DNA of 64,000 bases from an uncultured Massilia sp. GTDB lineage: Bacteria; Pseudomonadota; Gammaproteobacteria; Burkholderiales; Burkholderiaceae_D. Shown in pieces: positions 16,056 to 24,250 of this stretch (the first letter of the stretch is position 1; every line of letters starts with the position of its first letter). The DNA lies in NCBI GenBank assembly GCA_913778765.1, contig CAJYXO010000126.1:1-64000 (forward strand), given 5' to 3'. A program made the translations under genes and the position numbers. The notes beneath the pieces were generated by a model that made no database searches, was not told the origin of the DNA, and saw only the letters and a program-made list of their open reading frames with translations.

Positions 16056-17588
16056 ATGCACGACGATCCCCTGGCAGAAACGGCACAGCCTGCCGGCGCC
16101 CACATGGCGGCGCCGGCAGCGGAACCGCAGGCAAGGCCGGCGCCGCACGCGCTGACGATCCTGCTCGGCTGGTGCCTGGCCTTTCTCGCGATCCGCCTGC
16201 TCGAACACGGCACGCTCGAGCGCGACGAAGCCGAGATCGTCTACCTGACCCAGCACCTGCGGCTCGGCTACGGCACCCAGCCGCCCCTGTACGCCTGGCT
16301 GCAGTGGCTGTTCTTCGAGGCCTTCGGCATCGGCCGCTTCAGCCTGCTGATCCTCAAGACCCTGGTTCTCGCCTCGACCTGCGCCGCCATGTTCCAGGTG
16401 TCGCGCGGACTGCTGGGCCGGCGCGGCGCCATGGCCGCCACCGTGTCGCTGGCGCTGTTCCTGCAGGTCGGCTGGGAGGCGCTGCGCATCCAGACCCACT
16501 CGGTGCTGCTGACGGCCTTCGCCTGCGCCACCCTGGCCCTGTACTTCGCGCTGCTGCGGCGGCCGACGCTGCTGCGCTACGCCGGCTTCGGCGTGCTGTG
16601 CGGCCTGGGTCTGCAGACCAAATACAATTACGGGGTGTTCCTGGCCTGCGTGCTGGGCGCCAGCCTGCTGGTGCGCGCCCACCGCGACGTCCTGTGGACG
16701 CGCAAGGCCTGGATCGCGGTGCTGCCGGCCGTGCTGCTGGTGCTGCCGCATGCGGCCTGGATCGCCACCCACGCCGACCTCGCCTTTGCTGGCACGGTGC
16801 GCAAGATGCAGGAAGACGGCGTGGCCGACGCGCATTATGCGGTGCGCGCCATCCACGGCCTGCTGGGCGTGCTGAAAGCCTTCGCCTCCTTCGCCGCCTT
16901 GCCGGCCGCGGCGATGGCGGCGGTGTGCTGGCGCCGGCGCGCATTGTGGCGGGGGCAGGCGGCCTTCGACCGCGTGTCGCCGGACAGCCGCTTCTTCGCC
17001 TGCCTGTACGGCCTGTGCGGGCTGCTGCTGGCGGCGCTGGCGTTGACGGGGGAGGTCGGCACCATCAAGGAACGCTGGATGATCCCGCTGTTCTTTTCCC
17101 TGCCGCTGGGCCTGTTCGTCATGTTTCCGGCGCTGGGCCGGGACGCGGTGTATCGCGACCTCACGCGCGTCGCCGGCGTATTCGCGCTGGGACTGCTGGC
17201 CATGCTGCCGCTGCGGACCTGGCTGGGGCCGAGCTTCGGCAAGGACATGACGCGCCACCATCCCTACGCCGCACTGTCGGCGGCCGTGGCGCAGCGCTGT
17301 CCGGCGGCGCGCACGATCGTCACCGAAAGCCTGCTCTCGGCCGGCAACCTGCGCTTCGCCCGGCCCGCGATGGCGGCCGTGCTGCTGGAGGATGCGCAGC
17401 GCGAGCGGCCGCCCTTGCCGGGGCCGGTTGCGCTGGTGACGCATGCCGGCGCTGCTGCCGAGTCGCTGAAGACCTTCCACGGTATGTGGCCGGGCGCAAG
17501 CCTGGGGCCGCCGCTGGCGCTGGCGCCGGCGGTCGAAGACGGCAGCGGCAGGCGGATGGGCTTCATGGTGGCCTGCGCCGAGCCCTGA
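16056..17588 (+). CDS. GT39/ArnT-type integral membrane glycosyltransferase
   Basis: A 510-residue polytopic membrane protein with about ten hydrophobic segments. The first extracytoplasmic loop carries the RDEAE motif (LEHGTLERDEAEIVYL), the catalytic Asp of the PMT/ArnT GT-C family. TQPPLYAWLQWLFFEAFGIG is the typical following segment. Such enzymes use polyprenyl-phosphate sugars to glycosylate lipids, proteins or lipid A on the periplasmic side. The acceptor here is not known, as no arn or pgl genes are near. GAGG precedes the ATG. Confidence 0.85.
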   Translation: MHDDPLAETAQPAGAHMAAPAAEPQARPAPHALTILLGWCLAFLAIRLLEHGTLERDEAEIVYLTQHLRLGYGTQPPLYAWLQWLFFEAFGIGRFSLLILKTLVLASTCAAMFQVSRGLLGRRGAMAATVSLALFLQVGWEALRIQTHSVLLTAFACATLALYFALLRRPTLLRYAGFGVLCGLGLQTKYNYGVFLACVLGASLLVRAHRDVLWTRKAWIAVLPAVLLVLPHAAWIATHADLAFAGTVRKMQEDGVADAHYAVRAIHGLLGVLKAFASFAALPAAAMAAVCWRRRALWRGQAAFDRVSPDSRFFACLYGLCGLLLAALALTGEVGTIKERWMIPLFFSLPLGLFVMFPALGRDAVYRDLTRVAGVFALGLLAMLPLRTWLGPSFGKDMTRHHPYAALSAAVAQRCPAARTIVTESLLSAGNLRFARPAMAAVLLEDAQRERPPLPGPVALVTHAGAAAESLKTFHGMWPGASLGPPLALAPAVEDGSGRRMGFMVACAEP

Positions 17589-17594
17589 CAAGGC

Positions 17595-17829
17595 CTAGAG
17601 CTGCCCGTGCTCGGCAAACGAGTGCACCAGGGGCCCGGCCACCACGAAATGATCGAGCACGCGGATATCGACCAGGGCCAGCGCCTGGCTCAGCGTGTGG
17701 GTGAGGCGCAGGTCGGCCTCGCTCGGCTCCGGCGCGCCGGACGGGTGGTTGTGCGCCAGCAGGACGTTGGCGGCATTGCAAGCCAGTGCTTCCTTGACCA
17801 CTTCGCGCGGGTGTACGCTGGCGTGGGTT
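17595..17829 (-). pseudogene. radC: radC, C-terminal fragment (left of island)
   Basis: The minus strand encodes the last roughly 76 residues of Rad[21 protein letters not shown], then the JAMM metal motif [17 protein letters not shown], and VLDHFVVAG near the end. An open frame continues a few codons into the island through a TTG (17852), but those codons are not RadC. The N-terminal fragment lies at 29747-30208, across the island. Together the fragments give about 226 residues, the usual RadC length, with LTQAS joining to VHPREV. The JAMM-bearing piece has lost its promoter and start, so RadC is inactivated. Confidence 0.92.
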
Positions 17830-17856
17830 AGTGCAGCGTATCTTCGAAACAACTCC
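17816..17856 (+). other. attL candidate
   Basis: Core CGCTGGCGTGGGTTAG (17816-17831), matching the right-end core at 13 of 16 positions, followed by the arm TCGAAACAACTCC (17844-17856). RadC coding sequence ends within the core. Confidence 0.65.
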
Positions 17857-17918
17857 AGTGTACCTCATTTTTGTGTAGGGATAGGAACGTATTATTTTAT
17901 TAACTATACGAATTATTC

Positions 17919-17955
17919 AATCCGTGCGTCTTAAACTATTAAAGACGCGCGGATT
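17919..17955. terminator. Rho-independent terminator at left end of island
   Basis: Hairpin AATCCGTGCGTCTT/AAAGACGCGCGGATT with one mismatch and an AT loop, flanked by T-rich and A-rich runs. It lies about 70 bases beyond the stop of the MACPF-like gene and probably ends that transcript. Confidence 0.75.
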
Positions 17956-18027
17956 TTAATTTAATTGCTCGACGCCTCCACACCAGCCCCAATAACTAAG
18001 GGATTGCTGGCAATATTTCGCGAATAT

Positions 18028-19650
18028 TTACTTGTATTGCTCTTTCCATGCGTCTGGCAGTCCTCCAGCTTTGTGTGCTTTTATAATTTCATCCTCGCTA
18101 ACCTTGGGTCCCAAAGATTTATCTTTAGTAGTTGTGCTAAAGATGTGCATCGTGGATGGCGCCCTTGAATATGAGAATTGCTCGAAATATACCCTGCCTG
18201 AATCCGTTTCAATTCTTAGGCCGATTGGAAGCTCAGTATCTAAAAGGGACTTCATAATTATTGACGTTCCTCCGCTCATATTTCCGTCGGCATCAGTATG
18301 TATTTGGACGGAATTGATAGATTCGAAAGTTTGTGAGGTGATGTTTAATTTTTTTACAATTAAAACATTTTTAAGTTTGGGGCCCCGTATGCTGAAGTTA
18401 AGTACCTCTTCATTTGGGATTAGCTCATTTGACACGAAATATCGCAAATAGTAGGGGTTCGGCGACAGATTGGGGAAAATTCTCTGTATCGGAGCAAACG
18501 ACGCTTCATTCGATGTGCAATATCTCCTTCTAGTCTCCGGTTGAGTGTTTGTACTATTAAAGCTCTCCTTGCACTTTAATGCGGCATTTAGGGTTGCCTG
18601 TTTGCGTTGGCCTAGGTTGTTTATTTGTTTTACTAGCAAATCTGTCTGAATAGTGGTTAAAGCCAAGTCGTCTTTCGACGCGAACAGCTTATTCAATCTA
18701 GCTTGTTCGGAAGACAAGTCTTCGTAATAGATGAACTGGTCGGCAATAAACTTATTATAAATATCGGTATCAATACTGGGTCGGTTGATTAGCGACTGTA
18801 GTGACCCTGTGTTGTATGAAATAGCCGCCGACTGCTCAAGGGTGAGCGTGGCGAAGTAATTTTTTATCGTTTCTAAGACGGTTTTCGGGTCCTCGACGTT
18901 AGTGATTATTGGGCTCAAAGCAGTTATGCCAGGGCCTCCAATTGCGTAAACGCCAACCTGAATTTGCCCATAACTCGCGGCCTTTTTGACGAATTCTCCA
19001 TATTTGGCGTCCGCGCCAATGCTTAATGGTCCACCTCCGGCGCCGTAACTAGCACTAAATGAAGCTTCCAGTACTCGTCTTTCGCTTTCCGATAAATTGT
19101 GTATCGAGAAAACAGCTGAAGCTTGTACCGCTCTTAACTCGATTTGTGCGTAATCAGTTCCGCATCGATTTCTGAAACCAATAGGGTTCGACGTTAATGC
19201 CAGAGCCTCCCTGTTTAATTTTATATTGTCAAGTACAAATTTTCCATAATTTGAATACCCATATATTACCCAGGTATAAGAACTCTCGTCGAACGTGTTT
19301 TCTTGTTCTAGGCTGCCTTTGAAATCTGCCGAAAATAGCCCATAACTTCCCGATGCGGACAGTGAGACATTTAGCATGCGGTAAAGCTCCTTACGGCTTT
19401 TTACCGTCTTAATGAAGAATTCTGTTGCCGTTGCGGTGCCTGGTTTTTGACCCGGAAGTAGAGATTCACCTCGCACGAATGTACGCTCAAGGCACTCCGG
19501 ATAAGCCCGTCCAGGGTATGTTGGGTCGTAGTTTCCACCAATATATATGGGGGAGTTTGGATGATATTGAACTACTTCGGCAAAGGCGTCGATGTTTGCG
19601 AAAGCAATTGAAATAACGAACGCGCAAATGAATTTGAAAAAGAAGCTCAT
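18028..19650 (-). CDS. Secreted MACPF-like (perforin-fold) candidate
   Basis: A 540-residue protein with a Sec signal peptide (residues 1-24, ending NIDAFA). The mature part has SGSYGLFSADFKGSLEQENT (101-120), and FRNRCGTDYAQIELRAV (159-175), which resembles the MACPF signature (YGTHY-like, here CGTDY at 163-167). It then has a Gly-rich stretch (SASYGAGGGPLSIGADAKYG, 199-218), as often seen between the transmembrane hairpin regions of perforin-like proteins. Four cysteines remain after cleavage and could form two disulfides. MACPF proteins oligomerise into membrane pores. The assignment is pattern-based and needs fold comparison. Its ATG overlaps the upstream stop (ATGA), so it is translated with the small secreted protein. 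AT-rich codon use sets it apart from the chromosome. Confidence 0.5.
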   Translation of the reverse strand: MSFFFKFICAFVISIAFANIDAFAEVVQYHPNSPIYIGGNYDPTYPGRAYPECLERTFVRGESLLPGQKPGTATATEFFIKTVKSRKELYRMLNVSLSASGSYGLFSADFKGSLEQENTFDESSYTWVIYGYSNYGKFVLDNIKLNREALALTSNPIGFRNRCGTDYAQIELRAVQASAVFSIHNLSESERRVLEASFSASYGAGGGPLSIGADAKYGEFVKKAASYGQIQVGVYAIGGPGITALSPIITNVEDPKTVLETIKNYFATLTLEQSAAISYNTGSLQSLINRPSIDTDIYNKFIADQFIYYEDLSSEQARLNKLFASKDDLALTTIQTDLLVKQINNLGQRKQATLNAALKCKESFNSTNTQPETRRRYCTSNEASFAPIQRIFPNLSPNPYYLRYFVSNELIPNEEVLNFSIRGPKLKNVLIVKKLNITSQTFESINSVQIHTDADGNMSGGTSIIMKSLLDTELPIGLRIETDSGRVYFEQFSYSRAPSTMHIFSTTTKDKSLGPKVSEDEIIKAHKAGGLPDAWKEQYK

Positions 19651-20147
19651 TGTTTTTTCTCCTCTGCGCTTGGCGCGCTCCACAATCCCTCAACTTGCGT
19701 AGTACACGTTTGCAATGCTTTTCTCTGCTCTAAAGAGGTCGCGACTCTTTGCTGTTCACCTTCTATTACAAAGCTAAACTTCCCGCTTTTGCCATAAAGT
19801 TTGTCTTCCGCGCGACACCATATGGTAGAGCTCACGGACTCTCGGGTCGGGCTAATATAAGGCTCTGTGTAGCCTCCATCGCTAATCTTAAAAGTTTCAC
19901 GCGCTGCTGCGGTTAAAAATATATAGCCAGCTCTACTAATCTGCACGGGATTAGGGCCGTTACTTGGCGTGGACTTGAAAGGTTTTTTGTTTCCTACTGA
20001 GCAATTAAACTCTTCTGCATATTTATTGATTGGTTGGAACTTTTCGATTTCAGTTAGCATGCATTTCCTTAGGTTTTGCTCAGGAGTTTGCGCATGCGCA
20101 CATACCGAGAAAAGCAGCATGTAGATAGCATATAGTCTTCGTTTCAT
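19647..20147 (-). CDS. Small secreted protein coupled to the MACPF-like gene
   Basis: A 166-residue protein with a signal peptide (MKRRLYAIYMLLFSVCAHA, cleaved before QTPEQ). Four mature cysteines (RKCMLTE, FNCSVG, IWCRAE, QTCTTQ) suggest two disulfides in the periplasm or outside the cell. The sequence shows no domain that I know. Its stop codon overlaps the ATG of the 540-residue protein by four bases, a strong sign that the two work together. It could be a chaperone, inhibitor or second component of a pore-forming system, but nothing in the sequence decides this. Confidence 0.75.
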   Translation of the reverse strand: MKRRLYAIYMLLFSVCAHAQTPEQNLRKCMLTEIEKFQPINKYAEEFNCSVGNKKPFKSTPSNGPNPVQISRAGYIFLTAAARETFKISDGGYTEPYISPTRESVSSTIWCRAEDKLYGKSGKFSFVIEGEQQRVATSLEQRKALQTCTTQVEGLWSAPSAEEKKQ

Positions 20148-20434
20148 TCTTGCCTCAGCTCAAATAAAAACATAACTTATGTATATTGGATGGTCTTGAA
20201 AACCTCTTCTCTTTCAACCATGACAATTATAATAATATTAAATATCTAAGGGGCGGGCGAAGATGTACATTAGATAAAAATTTGTTGTTTTTTTCTCCTA
20301 ACTTGCTTTTGGTGCATGGCTTCTCGAGGGACGCAGTCAATCGAATCATCCAAATGGGATTTTTTGGGGCTTCTTCGAATGATTCTTGTTTTCATCAGTG
20401 TAAAATAACCGCGAATCAACTCACACCCACAACT

Positions 20435-22132
20435 ATGGCAGTTCGTGTTATCTCTTACACTCGGTTTTCATCTCCTAAGCAAGCGAGGGGAGATTCCTAC
20501 AGACGCCAAACAGAGATGGCGCTGCGCTGGTGCCTTGCCCACGGTCTAGAGCTCGATACAGACCTACGGCTGGAAGACCTGGGGGTATCAGGCTTCTCCG
20601 GCGCAAACGCGCGTAGAGGCGCCTTGCGCGCGCTACAGCTGATGTGTCTCGAACAGCGCCTTGAACCGGGCACGATTCTACTCATCGAGGCACTCGACAG
20701 ACTTACTCGCCTTCCGCTGCCAGAAGCCCAGGAACTGTTGCTGTCGCTTATCAATAACGGGTTGACCATCGTGACCCTGACAGATGGCAAAGTTTGGAAT
20801 CGGGAAACTCTAGTCAGCCTCGAAGCATTCATGCTCTCTGTTTTGACACTTTACCGAGGGCTCCAGGAGTCGGACCAAAAATCCAAGCGCTTGCGAGATA
20901 CTTTCCGAAAAGCTCGTGAGAAAGAGTCTGCTCAAGCATTCGGCAGTGCCCCGGGGTGGCTAACTAGAGATAGCAAAACTTCCCCGTGGGTCATTGATGA
21001 GGCTAAAGCCGCTATAGTTCGCGAAGTATTTGAGTTATCCGCCGCTGGACTCGGTTCTAAAGCCATTGCGAAAATCGCAAATACAAAGCAATGGCCGGTA
21101 CCGACTCGCCTCAACGTAACAGATGGGCGTTGGCACGCACAAATGCCGGGACAGATTTTACGGAATCGAGCGGTGCTCGGAGAGCATGAGCACCGTATTC
21201 GCACTCACGAAGCTCACGACGAGCATTGGCGAGGTAAAGGTACTGGCATTGTAATTCTGGACTATTACCCGCGCATTGTCTCTGATGACCTCTGGTATCG
21301 CTCCCGTGCGTCAATTGATACTCGCAGCGTAGCTAAGCGCCGCGATTCACACGGGTATAATATTTGGTCCGGCTTGCTGTTTTGTGGTCACTGCGGTGCG
21401 CCTTTGCAGCGTAAGAATGAAAAAAAAGGAAATAGTAAGGCGCAAATAACATGCGCTGATAGGCTGGCGGGTATTACTGAGTGTCCGACATTTTCGGCCT
21501 CGGCAATGGATGCTACTTTATTGCAGCAAATCTACCTGAAAGCGTCAGACGTTCTAGGGTCTGGAAAATCACAGGGTAACGTAGAAAAGCTCGCGGTATT
21601 AGAAACTCAGCATGGTGAGAAAAGGGCTGAAAGTGAACGTATTGCAGATGCCATAGCTCGTACTGGCGGAACAATCGATGTTTTGCTTAAAAAGCTTACA
21701 GAGATTAGCGAAGAGCTACAGTTGTTAAGTTCTCAAATCGAAGCGTTAAAACAAGAGCTTGCATTGTCAGATAATGACATCGCGTTTGAGCATGAGTTTC
21801 TTACTCATGCTCTGTCGCACTTATACACGGTTAGCGATGAATCCCAAATTGTTCGAGCTTCACTGCATTTAAAAATCGCTCGTTTGGTTGACACAATTTG
21901 GGTGTGGGGATATGACCTTGCAATCGTGCAGTTTAAAGATAATGTTCGTTTGACTGTCCCGCTGCCTGTCAAGCGATTGCCGACTCGAGTTGAGCCGGAT
22001 TCGAAACACCATCGCCCGCCGAAACCTAAGGCTGAGAATCGCCCATATTTCATGCAAATGTTCATGGGTACTTTAACCATTCCTCTTGCACAACGCAGGA
22101 ATGTCGTCAAGAAATACTCTAAGGCTAACTGA
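20435..22132 (+). CDS. Large serine recombinase (integrase)
   Basis: A 565-residue site-specific serine recombinase, the likely integrase of the island. The N-terminal resolvase domain starts MAVRVISYTRFSSPKQ, with the nucleophile expected at Ser12. Arg and Asp positions are typical (DLGVSGFSGANARRGALRAL, LIEALDRLTRLP). A recombinase domain (about 165-290) precedes a zinc ribbon (FCGHCGAPL and a later Cys pair, about 315-350). A coiled-coil motif (about 375-450) follows, which in this class controls integration versus excision. ATG 20435 is chosen because the resolvase fold starts there; the frame extends up to 20186 without homology. It lies about 2.6 kb inside the left end rather than at it. 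Confidence 0.9.
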   Translation: MAVRVISYTRFSSPKQARGDSYRRQTEMALRWCLAHGLELDTDLRLEDLGVSGFSGANARRGALRALQLMCLEQRLEPGTILLIEALDRLTRLPLPEAQELLLSLINNGLTIVTLTDGKVWNRETLVSLEAFMLSVLTLYRGLQESDQKSKRLRDTFRKAREKESAQAFGSAPGWLTRDSKTSPWVIDEAKAAIVREVFELSAAGLGSKAIAKIANTKQWPVPTRLNVTDGRWHAQMPGQILRNRAVLGEHEHRIRTHEAHDEHWRGKGTGIVILDYYPRIVSDDLWYRSRASIDTRSVAKRRDSHGYNIWSGLLFCGHCGAPLQRKNEKKGNSKAQITCADRLAGITECPTFSASAMDATLLQQIYLKASDVLGSGKSQGNVEKLAVLETQHGEKRAESERIADAIARTGGTIDVLLKKLTEISEELQLLSSQIEALKQELALSDNDIAFEHEFLTHALSHLYTVSDESQIVRASLHLKIARLVDTIWVWGYDLAIVQFKDNVRLTVPLPVKRLPTRVEPDSKHHRPPKPKAENRPYFMQMFMGTLTIPLAQRRNVVKKYSKAN

Positions 22133-22232
22133 TTTCCTTGGCGCGCGGGCGTCCCCGCTTGCTTGCGTACCGATTTCTCCGGAATCGGTACCCCAGATTT
22201 TAATGAAGTATGTATCTTAGAAAGGTATTGAA

Positions 22233-22544
22233 GTGGCAAATTCTGTAATCGTCATGCACCCCGACGAGTTTTGGCACACTGTTTTGAATTTCCCGATTCA
22301 GCTTGATGGTGCCCAGCGAACTTTAGCTTTTCTGCTGTCCAGCTTCATGGATAAAGGCAGCTATTCTGTGGCATTGAAACGGTATGGCATCGAGTGCACT
22401 GGTTTTTCGCAGGAGCAGCCGCAGTTCACATTCGATTGGTCAAAAAATACGCGTTTAGATGTGTGGCTTACCAACCAGGGATTTGCAACTGGGCTACGGC
22501 CGAATCAAACTAAGTTTAGGGTAGTTCCAGTGAACAGCCAGTAA
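22233..22544 (+). CDS. Small hypothetical protein (103 aa)
   Basis: A GTG start at 22233 with AGAAAGGT seven bases upstream gives a 103-residue protein, MANSVIVMHPDEFWHTVLNF. It contains one helix-rich part (LAFLLSSFMDKGSYSVALKR) and a beta-like end (FATGLRPNQTKFRVVPV). It has no signal peptide or membrane span and is ended by a good terminator. It stands 100 bases after the recombinase gene, so it may be a recombination accessory factor, but that is only positional. No family is recognised. Confidence 0.6.
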   Translation: MANSVIVMHPDEFWHTVLNFPIQLDGAQRTLAFLLSSFMDKGSYSVALKRYGIECTGFSQEQPQFTFDWSKNTRLDVWLTNQGFATGLRPNQTKFRVVPVNSQ

Positions 22545-22547
22545 AGA

Positions 22548-22571
22548 AAAAGCCCGCTCTAGCGGGCTTTT
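22548..22571. terminator. Bidirectional terminator between convergent small genes
   Basis: Stem AAAAGCCCGCT/AGCGGGCTTTT with a two-base loop. It follows the plus-strand 103-residue gene, and the minus-strand small gene ends inside it. Confidence 0.9.
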
Positions 22572-22755
22572 AGTTGTCAAAGATACTGGATGAACTAAGG
22601 CTATCAAACATGCTTGACGTGTCGTTGGTGAGCCAGTCGTTACTGACCCCGAATGGATTTCCGTGTGTATCTAAACCGGTACCATATATCATGGGCGTAC
22701 CGTCGATGTTAACAGATGGGCTGAAAATGTCTGCGATGAAGTCGAATAAACTCAT
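22570..22755 (-). CDS. Small acidic hypothetical protein (61 aa)
   Basis: The frame MSLFDFIADIFSPSVNIDGT... has an excellent ribosome binding site (GGAGG, four bases before ATG) and ends at the shared terminator. The sequence is acidic and serine-rich (DTSSMFDSLSSSSIFDN), with a motif VNIDGTPMIYGTG-DTHGNPFG. I have the impression that this motif recurs in small proteins of mobile elements. It has no membrane segment. Function unknown; the strong RBS and clean borders are the main support that it is expressed. Confidence 0.6.
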   Translation of the reverse strand: MSLFDFIADIFSPSVNIDGTPMIYGTGLDTHGNPFGVSNDWLTNDTSSMFDSLSSSSIFDN

Positions 22756-22795
22756 ACGGCCTCCGTAAGTAATTCAAGTCAATTCTAGCATAAGA

Positions 22796-22819
22796 AAAGC
22801 CCCGCGTGAGCGGGGCTTT
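22796..22819 (-). terminator. Rho-independent terminator
   Basis: Stem AAAGCCCCGC/GCGGGGCTTT with a GTGA loop, followed on the minus strand by TTTTCTTA-like bases. It lies nine bases after the stop of the 204-residue gene. Confidence 0.88.
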
Positions 22820-22827
22820 GAATTGGA

Positions 22828-23442
22828 CTAGGCGTTAAGTGTCCTGAGTTTTTTTCGCAACCCGCGAATTATGATGGGGTCGCCAATCATGGTAACGTCG
22901 CAGATACCTTCACATCTCGCAACGCGGTCTTGCATGGCCTCGCTGCTGTTTCCTATGACGAGCACTCCCTGAGTATAGCCACTGTCGAAATTCACGGTTA
23001 CGGCGTCGAAGTCTTTGAATTTCTCTGGAAGTAGCCCCGCCCGAAGTCCAGCTTTTCCGACTACTGCAAGTCCTGCTTTCCGCTGTTGAATCAAATACTC
23101 AACAACTGTGATTTTCTTTTGAAAGTGCAGGGTGGATAAGTCGTATCCGTGATGTGCCCAGCCTCTGCTATATCCTTGCGCTTCCAGGACTGCATTTACT
23201 CGGTCAGCACCGGTATCAGTTAGCACCCAAGCTTTCATGCCGACTGGCGTTTCTCGCTCTAGAATCTGCTTTTTTTTCGCCAATCGCTTTAGTACTAGTT
23301 GCGCTTTGTTGAGAGCGACGTGCGGAGTACTATCTGTCCATACCCACAACGCTATTAGCCGCGTAGTAAGCCAGCCGCAATTTGCTAGCGCTTTTAGCGC
23401 TTCCATTTCGTTTTCCGCCGCTTTGATTTTGTTGGTGTTCAC
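22828..23442 (-). CDS. Winged-helix protein, possibly replication-relaxation-like
   Basis: A 204-residue soluble protein. Residues 10-75 look like a winged helix: LANCGWLTTRLIALWV, LNKAQLVLKRLAKKKQILER and GMKAWVLTDTGADRV. The second half has alternating strands and helices (ITVVEYLIQQRKAGLAVVGK, DAVTVNFDSGYTQGVLVIGN), like the nuclease-type fold behind the HTH in replication-relaxation proteins of mobile elements. That assignment is tentative. An 8-bp inverted repeat GGTGTATC-N13-GATACACC straddles the start region (23445-23473) and may be its own operator. Confidence 0.55.
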   Translation of the reverse strand: MNTNKIKAAENEMEALKALANCGWLTTRLIALWVWTDSTPHVALNKAQLVLKRLAKKKQILERETPVGMKAWVLTDTGADRVNAVLEAQGYSRGWAHHGYDLSTLHFQKKITVVEYLIQQRKAGLAVVGKAGLRAGLLPEKFKDFDAVTVNFDSGYTQGVLVIGNSSEAMQDRVARCEGICDVTMIGDPIIIRGLRKKLRTLNA

Positions 23443-23444
23443 TT

Positions 23445-23473
23445 GGTGTATCCCCTATTAACTTCGATACACC
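23445..23473. promoter_or_regulatory. Inverted-repeat operator candidate
   Basis: GGTGTATC (23445-23452) and GATACACC (23466-23473) are perfect 8-bp complements spaced 13 bases. They lie just upstream of the minus-strand 204-residue gene and ahead of the hairpin array. Confidence 0.45.
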
Positions 23474-23494
23474 GTATAGCTACACCGATTAAAA

Positions 23495-23881
23495 GCAGTT
23501 CGCTGCGCTCACAACTCGCTACGCTCGCTATGCAGGCTTGCGCCTGCGCAGGACCGTTCGCTCTTCGGCGCCTAGGGGCGCACGCTCACTGGCGGCCTAG
23601 GGGCCGCCTTCCTGCCCCTGGCGGGGCCCACCTACGACCCCGCTGCGCGGGGCCTCCGGCGGGGGGCCCCAGGCTCTCCGAGTGCCGACTTTCGTCAGCC
23701 CGCTACGACCCCGGGGCCCCCGCCCTCGGGGCGTCCCCGGGCTTGCAGCCCCACCTTGAGGCGAATGCCGCCGGGGCGGCATGTCGTCCCAACGCGGCCC
23801 CCCGCCGTGCCCCGGTCGGCCGGGGCCGCTCATTGTCGTTCGCGCCGCTTCCGCGGACGATTGCAGCGCCGTAGGCGGCGC
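23495..23881 (+). repeat. GC-rich array of short hairpins, no gene
   Basis: A run of about ten tight hairpins in a very GC-rich stretch inside an AT-rich island. Examples: GCAGGC-TTGC-GCCTGC (23532-23547), GCGCC-TAGG-GGCGC (23568-23581), GGCGGCC-TAGG-GGCCGCC (23591-23608), GCCCC-TGGC-GGGGC (23614-23627), CCCCGC-TGC-GCGGGG (23638-23652), GCCGCC-GG-GGCGGC (23767-23780), CCCCGG-TCGG-CCGGGG (23810-23825) and GCGCCG-TAGG-CGGCGC (23866-23881). Three have the same TAGG loop. A plus-strand terminator at 24049-24078 would end a transcript through it. It could be a structured RNA, an origin or a recombination substrate. Confidence 0.7.
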
Positions 23882-24048
23882 TGTTTCACATGCGCTAACT
23901 CATGATTCTGAGTTTTCCAACGCTACGCCCCTCATGCATCCCAAGAGAGAGCAGGCGACTAAGCCGTGGATTACTCTCCCTAGGCAATTGTTTTTCAGTT
24001 GCTATATGAATTGAATAAGGAGAGCTGCTAGAAAGTGTCTAGGAGCAG

Positions 24049-24078
24049 AAAACCCCGGAGCTCCCGCCGGGGTTTTTT
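24049..24078 (+). terminator. Rho-independent terminator after hairpin array
   Basis: Stem AAAACCCCGG/CCGGGGTTTT with an 8-base loop followed by more T residues. No plus-strand gene ends just before it, which suggests a non-coding transcript from the hairpin array. Confidence 0.85.
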
Positions 24079-24093
24079 ATTTTATCCGCCTAG

Positions 24094-24169
24094 TTATACG
24101 CAGAGTATAAGCATCAATCCGAAATGGTTATACGCTGAGTGTTTTTCTTAGGTAATACGCTGGGTATAA
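24094..24169. repeat. Three iteron-like repeats upstream of a Rep-like gene
   Basis: Three related 17-mers: TTATACGCAGAGTATAA (24094-24110, itself a 6-5-6 palindrome), TTATACGCTGAGTGTTT (24128-24144) and TAATACGCTGGGTATAA (24153-24169). Start-to-start spacings are 34 and 25 bases. The flanks are AT-rich. Such repeats near a Rep-type gene resemble iterons or operator copies. Confidence 0.6.
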
Positions 24170-24250
24170 CCTAACTCCCAACTTACCATTAGATATCCAG
24201 CTTACCAAGGCGCTTGGCTTACTCATCATATAGCAGTCTTTGATTAGCGC

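Noticed and set aside
17595-17852. An independent short JAMM protein starting at TTG 17852
   Set aside because: The first codons come from island DNA and the rest is exactly the missing end of the radC at 29747-30208.
20186-20434. Upstream extension of the serine recombinase
   Set aside because: It starts at TTG without RBS, has no resolvase homology, and the family fold begins at 20435.
23443-23874. Plus-strand frame of 143 codons through the hairpin array
   Set aside because: Its product is Pro/Arg/Gly/Ala-rich low complexity, and the DNA is explained by stacked hairpins.
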